Assembly: GCF_000384215.1 (NCBI RefSeq)
Contig: NZ_KB913032.1
Location: forward strand, 124,001-188,000
Reading direction: 5' to 3'
Length of the DNA: 64,000 bases
Source: Amycolatopsis alba DSM 44262
GTDB lineage: Bacteria > Actinomycetota > Actinomycetes > Mycobacteriales > Pseudonocardiaceae
A program made the position numbers and the translations under genes. Shown piece after piece: positions 34,606 to 45,069 of the stretch (positions within the stretch are counted from its first letter, which is position 1; every line of letters starts with the position of its first letter). Below the pieces are notes generated by a model. It saw only the letters and a list, made by a program, of their open reading frames with translations, was not told the DNA's origin and ran no database searches.

Positions 34606-35862
34606 ATGGACCATCGCATGCTCGCCGTCGAAGATCCCGCGACCGGGCAACGGATCACGGCCGTCCCGAACGCAGGACCGGCCGATGTCGACAAAGCGGT
34701 CCGTGCCGCCGCCGACGCCTGGCCCGCTTGGCGCGCCACGGACCGGCACGCGGCGCTGGCGTCGTGCGCGGTCGTGGTCGAGGAGGCCGCGGCGGTGCTG
34801 GCGCCCGTGCTGACCGAAGAGCAGGGGAAACCGCTCCGGGAAGCCAAAGCCGAGTTCACCAAGGCGGCGGCGCGGTTCCGGTACTTCGCCCGGTCGAGGC
34901 TCGAACCGGCGGTCGTCGGCGACGGCCCGGTCGCCGCGATCACGCCGTGGAACTTCCCCGTGCAACTGGCCGCCGCGAAACTCGCGCCGGCGTTCGCCGC
35001 GGGGCACACGGTGGTGCTCAAACCGTCACCGCGCACTCCGCTCACCACGCTGCACCTGGGCCGGATGCTGACGGAAGTGCTGCCACCGGGCGTGCTGACC
35101 GTGCTCACCGGACAGGATCCGCTCGGCGAGCAACTGGTCGCCCATCCAGGGATCCGGAAGGTCGACTTCATGGGCTCGTCCGCCACCGGCAAGCAGGTCG
35201 CGGCCGCGGCGGGCTGGCACCGGCTGACCCTGGAAGTGGGCGGCAACGATCCCGCGATCGTCCTCCCCGGCACCGATCCGGCCGCCATCGCGGAACGGCT
35301 CTTCTGGAGCGCTTTCGCCAACTGCGGGCAGATCGGCATGGCGGTCGAACGGGTCTACGCCGTCGGGTCCGCCTACGACGGTGTCGTCGAGGCGCTGGCG
35401 GACATGGCGGCGAACGTCGTGGTGGGCGACGGGCGGACACCAGGGACACAGATCGGCCCGGTGAACAACCGGCCCCGCTACGACCGTGTCACCGGACTCA
35501 CCGCCGAGGCGCGGGCGGACGGCGCGCGGATCGTCACCGGCGGACCGCTCGAAGGGCCGGGCTACTTCTTCGCACCGGCGATCCTCGCCGAGGCGCACGA
35601 CGGCATGCGCGTGGTGATCGAGGAACAGTTCGGCCCGGTGCTGCCGGTCGTCCGATGCTCCACAGTGGACGAAGCCGTCGGGCTGGCGAACGCCACGGCG
35701 TTCGGCCTGTGCGGATCGGTGTGGGGCGCCGACGAGGAGTACGCCGCCGAGGTCGCGGCGCGGCTCGGCTGCGGCACGGTCCGGGTCAACGAACACCCGG
35801 CCCAGTCCGCCGACGAGCCGTTCGCGGGCTCGCGGTGGTCGGCGCTCGCGATCAGGGGGTGA
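34606..35862 (+). CDS. Aldehyde dehydrogenase family protein lacking the catalytic cysteine
   Basis: A 418-residue member of the NAD(P)-dependent ALDH superfamily. It retains AITPWNFP, the cofactor loop GSSATGK, the general-base strand LEVGGNDP and EEQFGPVLPV. At the nucleophile site, normally F-x-N-x-G-Q-x-C, it reads FANCGQIGMA, so residue 244 is Gly (GGC). The chain is short at both ends compared with about 480 residues, and ends abruptly at FAGSRWSALAIRG. GGAGGA precedes the ATG at 34606. It is probably inactive as a dehydrogenase. Its end overlaps the convergent membrane gene by 11 bases. Confidence 0.82.
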   Translation: MDHRMLAVEDPATGQRITAVPNAGPADVDKAVRAAADAWPAWRATDRHAALASCAVVVEEAAAVLAPVLTEEQGKPLREAKAEFTKAAARFRYFARSRLEPAVVGDGPVAAITPWNFPVQLAAAKLAPAFAAGHTVVLKPSPRTPLTTLHLGRMLTEVLPPGVLTVLTGQDPLGEQLVAHPGIRKVDFMGSSATGKQVAAAAGWHRLTLEVGGNDPAIVLPGTDPAAIAERLFWSAFANCGQIGMAVERVYAVGSAYDGVVEALADMAANVVVGDGRTPGTQIGPVNNRPRYDRVTGLTAEARADGARIVTGGPLEGPGYFFAPAILAEAHDGMRVVIEEQFGPVLPVVRCSTVDEAVGLANATAFGLCGSVWGADEEYAAEVAARLGCGTVRVNEHPAQSADEPFAGSRWSALAIRG

Positions 35863-37654
35863 TCGTCCGCACGTCCCAGACCCAGACGCCGTCGACGAAC
35901 TCGGCGGGTTTGCGCAGCAGCAGATCCACCGTGGCCCGGAACGCGTCCTGATGTTCGCGCGGGATCAGCACGAGGACGTCGGCGTTCCAGTACCGCAGAT
36001 CCTCCAGCGCCTGCACCCGCTGCGACTCGGTGATCGTCGCGGGCACGCCGGTCTGCTTGATCTGGTCGAAGATGATCGACGTCGGCCGCTGGATGGCGCC
36101 GTAGCGGCCGCGTTTGTCTTCCGGGCCGCTCGGTCCGACGAAATAGCCCTCCGGCATCGAATAGCCGAGACCGGCGTCGATCTGCCAGTGCAGCGGCTCG
36201 GATTCGCCGGAACTCGGCAACGGCACGGGCACCAGGGTCCCGCCGGGCGCGACATAAGACCGCCAGGTGCCGTCGGCGAGGAACTTCGGCGTCGGCGGCC
36301 GCTCCTTCACGACCAATTGCGTCGGCGCGATCGGCAGCAGTACCGCGATGACGACGCCGATCCACACCAGCCGCAACGGGAATCGCCGCTCCCCTGGCAC
36401 TTCCGGCAGCTTCGACGCGACCGCGTAGGCGCGCTCGGTCGCCAGCGCCAGCAGCGCGCCGATCAGCGGGATGCAGCCCATCGCGAGCCGAGATTCCAGC
36501 AGCGACTCGAACAGCGGCAGTTCCGACAGGAGTTTCCACGGCCCTGGAATCCCGGTTTCCTCGTGCACCACCACGAGTTGCACGCCGAGCGAGAGCCAGG
36601 CCATCACGAACATCGAGATCGCCAGCGCCCGCGCGAACACCTCGCGCCACAGCCAGACGGTGATGACGACCATCAGCACGATCAGCGGCCAGCCGAAGAA
36701 CGCGTTCTCCTCGGTGCGGTTCATCGACACGTCCGCGGCGGCCTGCGGCTGCCCGGCGACCGACTGCGTCGCGAACCGGGTGAAGGCGGCCGTGTCGTTC
36801 CCGACGGAACCGTGTTCGATCGCCTGATAGCTCTGCGGGCCGAAGAACTGCCACCACAGCGGGAAAGCGCACAGCACGAGCGCCACGAGGACACCGATGC
36901 CGACACCGATCCCCAGCGGTTTCGCCATCGGCGGGAACTCGCGGTGGTTCGTCGCGAAATAGGCGACGGCGAAGATCGCGAACGCCATCGCGAAGATCAG
37001 CAGCGGTTCCTCGCCGAGGAAGACCTGGTACGCCGCCAGCAGGCCGAGGAAGATCCCGTTGCGGACCGGGCGTTCGCCGCGGGCGATCTTGAAGATCAGC
37101 AGCGCGATGAACGGCAGGACGAACCACGCGACGAAGTTCGGATGCGCGTTGCCGTGCGAGATCATCGGCGGGGCGAATCCGATGAACGCGCCGCCGATGG
37201 CCGCGCCGACCCGGTGGGTGACCAGGTGCCGCGAGAAGACCCAGTACCAGGCGGCCGCCGTGCCGGCGAGACCACCGGTGAGCGCGATGGCCCAGGTGAG
37301 CGTCGGGCCGAAGGTGAGCGTGATCGGCGAAAGCGGGATGCCGATGCCGAGCATGGCCGTGTTGGCCATCAGGTTCACGCCGAGCGGATGGTTCTGGAAG
37401 TGCGAGCTGAGCGGATTCCTCAGGTGCAGCACGTTGTCCGCGGTGACGGAGAAGAACCACTCCCACAGATTCTGGTCCGACGCGCTGTTCCAGAGATAGC
37501 CCTCTTCGAGATCGAGCCAGAGCCCGTTGTAGAGCAAGAAGGCGAACAGTACGAAGGCGCCCATGATGGCGGCGTCGGCCGCGGCGAACCGGCGGGGTCT
37601 CGCGGGAGTCTCGTCGGCCTCCACGTCCGCCGCCTCAGCCTGGAAAAGACTCAC
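35852..37654 (-). CDS. Polytopic membrane protein, GT-C glycosyltransferase-like
   Basis: A 600-residue protein with about ten to twelve hydrophobic helices in the first 450 residues and a soluble C-terminal domain of about 150 residues. Acidic residues in the first extracytoplasmic loop (WLDLEEGYLWNSASDQNLWE) and HPLGVNLMANT resemble GT-C polyprenyl-phosphate-sugar-dependent glycosyltransferases of actinomycete envelopes. The exact donor and acceptor cannot be inferred. It is 9 bases downstream of the serpin gene and likely co-transcribed. Confidence 0.7.
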   Translation of the reverse strand: MSLFQAEAADVEADETPARPRRFAAADAAIMGAFVLFAFLLYNGLWLDLEEGYLWNSASDQNLWEWFFSVTADNVLHLRNPLSSHFQNHPLGVNLMANTAMLGIGIPLSPITLTFGPTLTWAIALTGGLAGTAAAWYWVFSRHLVTHRVGAAIGGAFIGFAPPMISHGNAHPNFVAWFVLPFIALLIFKIARGERPVRNGIFLGLLAAYQVFLGEEPLLIFAMAFAIFAVAYFATNHREFPPMAKPLGIGVGIGVLVALVLCAFPLWWQFFGPQSYQAIEHGSVGNDTAAFTRFATQSVAGQPQAAADVSMNRTEENAFFGWPLIVLMVVITVWLWREVFARALAISMFVMAWLSLGVQLVVVHEETGIPGPWKLLSELPLFESLLESRLAMGCIPLIGALLALATERAYAVASKLPEVPGERRFPLRLVWIGVVIAVLLPIAPTQLVVKERPPTPKFLADGTWRSYVAPGGTLVPVPLPSSGESEPLHWQIDAGLGYSMPEGYFVGPSGPEDKRGRYGAIQRPTSIIFDQIKQTGVPATITESQRVQALEDLRYWNADVLVLIPREHQDAFRATVDLLLRKPAEFVDGVWVWDVRTITP

Positions 37655-37663
37655 TGACCATCC

Positions 37664-38740
37664 TCACGGCTCGACAACGCGGGCGAGAAAGTAGATCACA
37701 CCCGTCGAGGCATGCCTGACGAGCAGAAGGAAAGGACGATCGACGGCGACTTCCAGCGGTTCTTCGACCATGATCGACGTCAGCCGCATCAGCACCGCCG
37801 TCGCGGCGGCGCCTTCGAGACCCTGTTCGTCGATGCGGAGCACGGACTGGTGGAGGACGTCGGACACTTCGATCCGCTTGTCGTCGGCGAGCCCGGTGAG
37901 GTCGGCGGCGGCGGTGAACATCGTGCGCACACCGAGGTCCTGCAGTTTCGTCGTCAGCGGGCTGTCGACGTCCAGATCGAGTTTCGGCAGCGACAGGGCG
38001 AGCGTCTTGGACCGCGTGTTCTCCAGCAGTCCCGCCAGCTTGCCCGCGTCGAGTTCGGCGTCGTCGAGGTCGCCATCCGGCAGCAGGATGACCGCCTCCA
38101 CCCCGCCCTCGGCACCGAGGCGGACGACCTGCCAGCCGTCCTCGTGGGTGTGGTCGAGCCGCGTTTCGAGCCACATCGTCGGAACCGTACGGGTGCCGGA
38201 CGGCGCGTGGAAGTCCGCGGGCGCGGTGTTGTCACGCGAGAACGGGTTGGTCCACGCGGTTTTGAGATACAGCGCGTTGACGATCGCGGCGACGGTGTCC
38301 GGCGAGACGGTCCCCTGCTTGAGCAGTTCGGGGATCAGCTCGCGGGTGGCCTCGGCGACATCGGCGTTGATCAGCCGCCGCGCGGCCTCCGGATCGTCGC
38401 CAAACGGGGCGCTCTCGACCTTGCCGCCCGGCCAGGTGGCGAGCTCCTCGCGGAAGGACTCCTGCAGCGTCAGCCCGTCCCAGGCCCAGAGCGTGTTCGC
38501 GACCGCGAGTTCGGGACCGTCGTCGAGCAGCGACGAGGCCTTGCCCAGCAGGTCGGCGAGCTCGTCCGGGTCGCCGAGCAGCGCGATCAGTTCTTCTCTG
38601 GTCTTCCCCTTGGCGGCCTGCGTCACCAGGCCGAGCGCGCTCGCGATCGAGTACGGCGAGAAGCACGCGTTCTCCGCGCGGCTCGCCAGCACCCGGTAGA
38701 GGTCCAGACCAAACCGGAGGTGGCTTTCGACAGCTCCCAT
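37664..38740 (-). CDS. Serpin family protease inhibitor
   Basis: A 358-residue serpin without a signal peptide. Fold markers include FSPYSIASALGLVTQAAKGK, FSRDNTAPADFH, VEAVILLPDG and the C-terminal DRPFLLLVRHASTGVIYFL. The reactive-centre hinge reads EQGLEGAAATAVL (about 305-317), with small residues as in inhibitory serpins, so it probably acts by the suicide loop-insertion mechanism. Lack of a signal peptide suggests an intracellular protease target. Serpins are sporadic in bacteria. The ATG at 38740 has only a weak ribosome-binding site. Confidence 0.9.
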   Translation of the reverse strand: MGAVESHLRFGLDLYRVLASRAENACFSPYSIASALGLVTQAAKGKTREELIALLGDPDELADLLGKASSLLDDGPELAVANTLWAWDGLTLQESFREELATWPGGKVESAPFGDDPEAARRLINADVAEATRELIPELLKQGTVSPDTVAAIVNALYLKTAWTNPFSRDNTAPADFHAPSGTRTVPTMWLETRLDHTHEDGWQVVRLGAEGGVEAVILLPDGDLDDAELDAGKLAGLLENTRSKTLALSLPKLDLDVDSPLTTKLQDLGVRTMFTAAADLTGLADDKRIEVSDVLHQSVLRIDEQGLEGAAATAVLMRLTSIMVEEPLEVAVDRPFLLLVRHASTGVIYFLARVVEP

Positions 38741-38835
38741 GCCGCAGACCGTACCGTGGACGAGCCCGCCCGTCTCCTGTCGAAGGTTCCCTCGTGCTCG
38801 AGGGTTGGCGCGAAGGTGCGAGTTTCACTCTTGCT

Positions 38836-38890
38836 GTCCGTGAAGGCCTCTTTCACTACCTTCAGGGTAGGCAAGGAGGCCTTCACGGAC
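38836..38890. repeat. 55-bp palindromic repeat, copy 1
   Basis: The stem begins GTCCGTGAAGGCCTC and ends with its complement; inner arms CTACC/GGTAG close a short TTCA loop. It differs from a second copy at 50259-50313 at only 2 of 55 positions. It lies upstream of the serpin gene and downstream of dgt, in a 303-base non-coding gap. Confidence 0.85.
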
Positions 38891-38952
38891 TTCAGGCGGG
38901 CAAGAGCGCCGGTACCGAGTCGGTCGGGTGGGTCGCCGGGCCGGAAAGCGTG

Positions 38953-39015
38953 ACTCGCGTGATCAGACACGTGACTCGCGTGATTGGGCGGCGAACTCGC
39001 GTGATCAGACGGACG
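38953..39015. repeat. 21-bp tandem repeat array (3 units)
   Basis: Units at 38953-38973, 38974-38994 and 38995-39015 each begin ACTCGCGTGAT and are exactly 21 bp. The third runs on into ACACGCG. They match the consensus of the arrays at 16907-17022 and 62750-62791. The array sits 29 bases past the dgt stop. Confidence 0.75.
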
Positions 39016-39043
39016 ACACGCGCGCGGCCGGGGTCCTCACGAC

Positions 39044-40312
39044 TCAGCCGTGGCGGCCCGTGTGCCAGGCGTGCCACGCGTAGGCCTGCGCGTCCGTGAG
39101 CGACGCCACCTGGTCGACGACCACGCGCAGCCGGGCCGCGTCGTCCGGGGCGGCCTCCCACGCGGGCAGGAACAGGCCGTCCAGCGCGTCCGGCGCGCGG
39201 CGGCACAGCGCGCCGACCAGTTCGGCGAGCGTCTGGCGCTGGCCGTCCTGCATCGCGAGCCGCCGCCTGTCGCTCATCACGTACCGCAGCGCCAGCGCCT
39301 TGAACAACGCGACCTCGGCCGCGACCTGCTCCGGAATGACCAGGCGCGCGGCGTAGCGGCTGAGCGGACCTTCGCCGTACACCTGCCTCGTCGCGCCGAC
39401 GACCGCCGTCGCGAACCGGCCGACCAGTTCACTCGTCAGCCGCTTCAGCGCGACCTGCGCCTTGAGCGATCCGTCGAGTCCCGGTTCGGTGAGCTCCGCG
39501 ACCACGGGCAGGTCGAGCAGTTCCTTCGCCGCACCCTCCAAAGTGGACTGTGACTGGTCCGAGAACCTCCGCGCGGCCTCGGCCACCGCCGCGCGTTCCT
39601 CGGCGTCGGCCAGTACCCGCAACGAGATCCGGCCAGCCAGCACCCCGTCCTCGACGTCGTGCACGGAGTACGCGACGTCGTCGGACCAGTCCATGATCTG
39701 TGCTTCCAGGCAGGTGCGGCGGTCCGGCGCGCCCGAGCGGACCCACGCGAAGACCTCGGCGTCGTCGGCGTAGACGCCGTACTTCGGATTGCCCTCTTCG
39801 CGCTGCCACGGGTACTTCGTCGAGGCGTCGAGGCAGGCGCGGGTGAGGTTCAGCCCGCCGACGACCCCGCCTTCGAGCAGGACCTTGGGCTCCAGCCTGG
39901 TCAGGATCCGCAGCGTCTGCGCGTTGCCCTCGAAACCGCCGCACGGCTGCGAGACCTCGTTCAGCGCGCGCTCGCCGTTGTGCCCGAACGGCGGATGCCC
40001 GATGTCGTGCGCGAGCCCGGCGGTGTCCACCAGGTCGGGGTCCGCGCCCAGTTCGTCCGCGATGCCGCGGCCGATCTGCGCGACCTCCAGCGAATGCGTC
40101 AGCCTGGTGCGGGGCACGCCGCTGACCTCGGCACCCTCACCGGGGCCGACCACCTGGGTCTTGCCTGCCAGCCGCCGCAGGGCCGCCGAGTGCAGCACCC
40201 GCGCGCGATCACGGGCGAAGGCACTCCGCCCGTCCTCCGCGCCTTCCAGCGCCGCGCCCTTGGGCCGCTCGGGCAGCAGGCGCGCCCTGTCGGCCTCGGT
40301 GTAGGTGTCCAC
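39044..40312 (-). CDS. dgt: Deoxyguanosinetriphosphate triphosphohydrolase-like protein
   Basis: A 422-residue HD-domain dNTP triphosphohydrolase. Metal-site motifs are visible: [15 protein letters not shown] (His), [16 protein letters not shown] (His-Asp) and the later Asp in [16 protein letters not shown]. It hydrolyses dNTPs to nucleoside and triphosphate, tuning nucleotide pools. The GTG start is at 40312 ([17 protein letters not shown]). In mycobacteria it is adjacent to dnaG; here about 6 kb of other genes intervene. Confidence 0.92.
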   Translation of the reverse strand: MDTYTEADRARLLPERPKGAALEGAEDGRSAFARDRARVLHSAALRRLAGKTQVVGPGEGAEVSGVPRTRLTHSLEVAQIGRGIADELGADPDLVDTAGLAHDIGHPPFGHNGERALNEVSQPCGGFEGNAQTLRILTRLEPKVLLEGGVVGGLNLTRACLDASTKYPWQREEGNPKYGVYADDAEVFAWVRSGAPDRRTCLEAQIMDWSDDVAYSVHDVEDGVLAGRISLRVLADAEERAAVAEAARRFSDQSQSTLEGAAKELLDLPVVAELTEPGLDGSLKAQVALKRLTSELVGRFATAVVGATRQVYGEGPLSRYAARLVIPEQVAAEVALFKALALRYVMSDRRRLAMQDGQRQTLAELVGALCRRAPDALDGLFLPAWEAAPDDAARLRVVVDQVASLTDAQAYAWHAWHTGRHG

Positions 40313-40352
40313 GTGACCAGCTTAAACGCGATCACCGACACTTATCGCCGCG

Positions 40353-41006
40353 TCAGACCTCACCGGTACCGAACAGAGTGTCCGCCGGGGACTTCGTGAG
40401 GCGGTAATACAGCAGCGCGCCGGTCTCGCGGACGATGTAGCGGGCCTGCGTCTCGCGGGTCTGCACGATCGGGCCGCGATGGGTGGGCGACGTCCACACC
40501 TGAAGCCCGAGGTCGTCGGCCATCGCCCGCGCGCGGAAGGAATGCCACGGGTCGCTGACCAGCACCACGGTCTTCCAGCCCCGTTTCTGCACCTGCTCGG
40601 CGACCGCGCGCAGGCTGCGGAGCGTGTCACTGCCCTCGCCGACCGGCAGCGTCGCCGACGCGGGCACGCCACGTTTGCGGAGCCACTGCGCGCCGGCCTG
40701 GGCCTCGGTGTAGTTGTCTTCGGCCCGTTTGCCGCCCGCGGTGACGATCACCTTGGCGACGCCCTGGTCGTACAAGGTCTTCGCCTTGGCCAGCCGCGAC
40801 TGGAAGATCTCCGACGGCCTGCCGTTGTACTGGGCCGCGCCGAGCACCACGATCACGTCGGCCTGATCACGCACGTCCTCCCGCGCGACCTGCCAGACCC
40901 GGAACGCCGTCCCGCCGATCACCGCGACGACGATCAGCAGGAACCCCGCCACGGTCCGGCGCACCCAGTTCGCGCGGGTGGGTTTGGTCCGTTCGGCGGT
41001 ACTCAC
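40353..41006 (-). CDS. YdcF family (DUF218) membrane-anchored protein
   Basis: A 217-residue protein with one N-terminal membrane helix (VAGFLLIVVAVIGGTAFRV) and a DUF218 domain. Typical words are ADVIVVLGAAQYNGRPS, VIVTAGGKRAEDNYTEA and VLVSDPWHSFRA. Family members (YdcF, SanA, ElyC) act in envelope or peptidoglycan precursor homeostasis. The GTG start is at 41006 (MSTAERTKPTRANW). It is followed 40 bases later by dgt. Confidence 0.85.
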   Translation of the reverse strand: MSTAERTKPTRANWVRRTVAGFLLIVVAVIGGTAFRVWQVAREDVRDQADVIVVLGAAQYNGRPSEIFQSRLAKAKTLYDQGVAKVIVTAGGKRAEDNYTEAQAGAQWLRKRGVPASATLPVGEGSDTLRSLRAVAEQVQKRGWKTVVLVSDPWHSFRARAMADDLGLQVWTSPTHRGPIVQTRETQARYIVRETGALLYYRLTKSPADTLFGTGEV

Positions 41007-41038
41007 GGTGGTGATTCTCTCAGAGCGGCAAGACGATC

Positions 41039-41644
41039 TCAGAGCCAGCCGTGTTCTTCCGCGAGCCGCACCGCCTCGGCTCGCGTCCTCGCCCCGGTCT
41101 TGCCGATCGCGGCCGAAAGATGGTTGCGCACGGTGCCTTCGGAAAGGTGCAGCGCACCGGCGATGTCGGCCACCGTGCTGCCGTCCTTGGCCGCCCGGAG
41201 GACGTCGCGCTCGCGTCCGGTGAGCGGGCTGGCGCCGGTGGCGAGGGACTCGGCGGCGAGCGCGGGATCGACCACCCGGAGTCCACGGTGGACTCTGCGG
41301 ACGGCGTCGACGAGCTGCTCCGGCGGGGCGTCCTTGACCACGAACCCCGCGGCGCCCGCCGCCATCGCCCGCGAGAGGTAGCCGGGTCTGCCGAAGGTGG
41401 TGCAGATGATGATCCGGCAGGACGGCAGCGCGCCGTGCAGCTCGGCGGCGGCTTCGAGGCCGTCCTTGCCCGGCATCTGGACGTCGAGCAGCGCGACGTC
41501 CGGGGCGGTCTCCTTCGCCCGCTGAAGCACTTCGTCGCCCGAACCGACCTGGGCGACCACCTCGATGTCGGTTTCGAGGCCGAGCACGGTGGCCAGCGCC
41601 CCACGCACCATGGCCTGGTCATCGGCGAGCAGGACCCGGATCAC
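41039..41644 (-). CDS. NarL/LuxR-type response regulator
   Basis: A 201-residue response regulator. The receiver domain has acidic pair LLADDQ, phospho-Asp in LLDVQMPG and the conserved Lys in FVVKDA. The C-terminal LuxR helix-turn-helix is LTGRERDVLRAAKDGSTVAD. The GTG at 41644 follows GGAGG and overlaps the histidine kinase stop (GTGA), so the pair is translationally coupled. It probably controls the ABC exporter genes upstream in the same operon. Confidence 0.92.
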   Translation of the reverse strand: MIRVLLADDQAMVRGALATVLGLETDIEVVAQVGSGDEVLQRAKETAPDVALLDVQMPGKDGLEAAAELHGALPSCRIIICTTFGRPGYLSRAMAAGAAGFVVKDAPPEQLVDAVRRVHRGLRVVDPALAAESLATGASPLTGRERDVLRAAKDGSTVADIAGALHLSEGTVRNHLSAAIGKTGARTRAEAVRLAEEHGWL

Positions 41645-42837
41645 GCGCAGCCTCCAGCGGGTTCGGTGAGCGGCGCACGGGCGCCGCTCCGCACGGCGGA
41701 CTCCGGTACCTCCGCGCGGACGAGCCATCCTCCCCCGGAAGGCGCGGTGGCGGTCAAGGTCCCGCCGACCGCGTCCAGCCGTTCGGTGAGCCCGCGCAGG
41801 CCGTTCCCCGCCGTGACCTCGCCGCCGTCACCGTCGTCCTCGATCTCCAGCCAGGTCTTGCCGAGGCGGACCCTGACCCGTTTCGCCCCGGAATGCCGGA
41901 GCACGTTGGTGACCGCCTCCCGCAGCACGTAGCCGAAGGTCCGCTGCAGCGCGGGTTCGACGTTGTCCACCGCGTGCGGCAGGTCGGCGTCGATCTCGGC
42001 CGCCCGCAGCGCCGCCCTCGCCCCGGCGACCTCGGCCGAAAGCGACACCTCGCGATACTCGGAGACCGTGGCACGGATGTCCGAGAGCGCGCTGCGGGTC
42101 AGGTTCTCGACGTCGCTGATCTCCTGCAGCGCTCGGGGATCGTCCTTGCCGCTTTCCAGGATGCGGCGGGCGAGCCCGGCCTTGACCGTGATGGTGGTGA
42201 GGCTGTGGCCCAGGATGTCGTGCAGGTCCCGCGCCAGGCGCTCGCGTTCCCCCGCCACCGCGAGCGTCGCGATCTCCCGGTTCGCCGCCTCCAGCTTCCG
42301 CACCGCGCGGACCAGGTTCGCCATGAAGAACATCGCCGCCGTGATCGAAGCGGTCGCCACCAGGTCACCGAAGTCGTCCCTCCCGATGGCCAGGTGGACG
42401 GCCAGCACCAGCAGCAGCGCACCGCCGTCCAGGATCAACGCCCATGCCGCAGGCAAGGTGAAGGACAGCACCGCCGTCGCGTAGATCAGGATGTACGGGT
42501 TGTTGTCGTGCAGGAACACCAGGGCGAGGCCGATGAGCAGCATCCCCACCGAGAAGGTGTAGGTCGTCTTCCGCCGGGACGGCGACAGGCTGAGCGGGAA
42601 CAGCACGTAGCAGGCGCCGTAGGCGAGCATGAGAGCGGCGAGCACCAGTTCTTCCCCGGTCACCCCGTCGGTGGTCAGCTCGACCGCGGTGGGGATGAAG
42701 CTGGGCAGGATGAAGGCGATGCCGATGATGGCCCACCGTCCCGGCCGGGGTCCGCTACCGGTCCGCGGCGGCATGTCCGCCCACCAGTTCTCCCGGTTGT
42801 TCAAACCCGTCTGCACTCTGCCCGAGTAGTCCTTCAC
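41641..42837 (-). CDS. Sensor histidine kinase (DesK/NarX-like, HisKA_3)
   Basis: A 398-residue kinase with about five to six membrane helices in the first 190 residues, a dimerisation/phosphoacceptor helix ERERLARDLHDILGHSLT, and an HATPase_c domain (REAVTNVLRHSG, IEDDGDGG, GNGLRGLTERL). No large sensory loop is visible, so it may sense membrane state or the adjacent exporter. The GTG at 42837 follows AAAGGTG. It is 15 bases downstream of the ABC permease. Confidence 0.9.
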   Translation of the reverse strand: MKDYSGRVQTGLNNRENWWADMPPRTGSGPRPGRWAIIGIAFILPSFIPTAVELTTDGVTGEELVLAALMLAYGACYVLFPLSLSPSRRKTTYTFSVGMLLIGLALVFLHDNNPYILIYATAVLSFTLPAAWALILDGGALLLVLAVHLAIGRDDFGDLVATASITAAMFFMANLVRAVRKLEAANREIATLAVAGERERLARDLHDILGHSLTTITVKAGLARRILESGKDDPRALQEISDVENLTRSALSDIRATVSEYREVSLSAEVAGARAALRAAEIDADLPHAVDNVEPALQRTFGYVLREAVTNVLRHSGAKRVRVRLGKTWLEIEDDGDGGEVTAGNGLRGLTERLDAVGGTLTATAPSGGGWLVRAEVPESAVRSGARAPLTEPAGGCA

Positions 42838-42852
42838 CTGGTCACCTTTTTC

Positions 42853-43577
42853 TCAGACCCGCGCACTGTCCTTACGGTAACGCCTGATCACCAGCGCCCC
42901 GAGGACCACGGTCCACGCCGCCAGCACGCCCAGCGCGGCCGGGAGGCTCACCGTGAGATGGTCGGTGACGACCGGGCGGACCAGCTGGATCAGCCAGTAC
43001 GTCGGCATCACCTGGGCGATGTCGGCCATCCAGGACGGCATTCCGTCGATCGGGATCCACAGGCCGCCGAGGAAGCCCATCCCCATCATGACGATCATGT
43101 TCACCGGCTGCATCGAGTCCGGCGTGCCGAACTGGCCCAGCAGCAGGCCGAGCAGCACCAGCGGGATCGCGCCGAGCCAGACGCCGAGCACCAGCCGCAG
43201 CCAGCCGGCCGCGTCGAGATGGACGCCCTGGACCAGGACGCCGACCAGCGGGACGACGAGCAAGGACGGAAGCGCGACGAGCATCGCCGAAAGTGCCTTG
43301 CCACCGAGGTAGCCGGTGCCGGTCAACGGGGTCAGCCGCAGCTGGCGCTGCCAGCCCGTGGACCGCTCGATGGCCAGTTTCGAGCCGCTCGTCATCGCGG
43401 CCGAGAAGGTGCCGAAGGCCATCATGTTGACCATGATCACCCCGGAGATGTCCACGCTGGCCGAGCTGAAAACGTTGGCCTGCAACAGGAACATCAGCAC
43501 AGGGAAGGCGACGGCGAAGAGCACGAACCGCGTCGAGCGGAAGGTGCGGACGATCTCGGTCTTGAGGTAGGTCGGGT

Positions 43578-43581
<4 letters not shown>
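42853..43581 (-). CDS. ABC-2 type transporter permease
   Basis: A 242-residue permease with six hydrophobic segments. It carries the ABC-2 family word SGSKLAIERSTGWQRQLRLT and ends in a basic tail (RRYRKDSARV). The ATG at 43581 overlaps the ATPase stop (ATGA). Together with the ATPase it forms an exporter of the drug/lipid (DrrAB/YfiLMN-like) type; the adjacent two-component system resembles arrangements where it is induced by membrane-active compounds. Confidence 0.9.
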
Positions 43582-44501
<920 letters not shown>

Positions 44502-44713
44502 GCCTAGAGCTTGTCGCGCCGAGGCGTTCCGGCCGTGGGCCGCGCGTCACGACCTGGACATGACAGTTGTCAGGGGTCAGGAGGGCGTCCGAAGTACGTG
44601 AAGGCCCTGTCCGTTGGCTTCGGAGCACGGCCTGCTCGACCCACGACTGTCCACAAGGGACACCATTCTCCGCCGACGCGCCCGGTTTGTGCACTTTGCG
44701 TGACTTTACGAAG

Positions 44714-44968
44714 GGGTCGTGAGTGGCAAAGAGCGTTCTATTTGAGGGGTAAGTCAAATGCGTCCTGGCGGGCGGCGATGCCCTCGGCCGCACTTCGAGA
44801 TGTCTCAAAGGGGGCCTTCAGGACGGTGAACGTCCCACAGGGGGCCTTCGAGACACGGCGCCCGAGTCACCCGATCCCAGGTCGCCCCCAATGCCACATT
44901 CGGCGCACACCCCAACGACACGACACGTTTGCCCTACCCCTCAATAACCTCTTTAGCACTCACGACCC
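44714..44968. mobile_element. 255-bp element with about 50-bp terminal inverted repeats (MITE-like)
   Basis: The left end starts GGGTCGTGAGTG-GC-AAAGAG and contains TTGAGGGGTA. The right end, read inward on the minus strand, starts GGGTCGTGAGTG-CT-AAAGAG and contains TTGAGGGGTA, giving about 75 percent identity over about 50 bp. Inside lies a nested inverted repeat TGTCTC...GAGACA with GGACG/CGTCC and two AGGGGGCCTTC direct repeats (near 44812-44867). It is non-coding and occupies the gap between the ABC ATPase promoter region and glyS. No clear target-site duplication was seen. Confidence 0.5.
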
Positions 44969-45069
44969 GGCCCCGCCGGTCGGTCCGGAACCAAGCCCTC
45001 AAGGCAGCGAAGAAGGTCGGCTCGGCAGGGCTCGATCACGCCGTATTCGCCCTGCCCCCGCCGATGACA

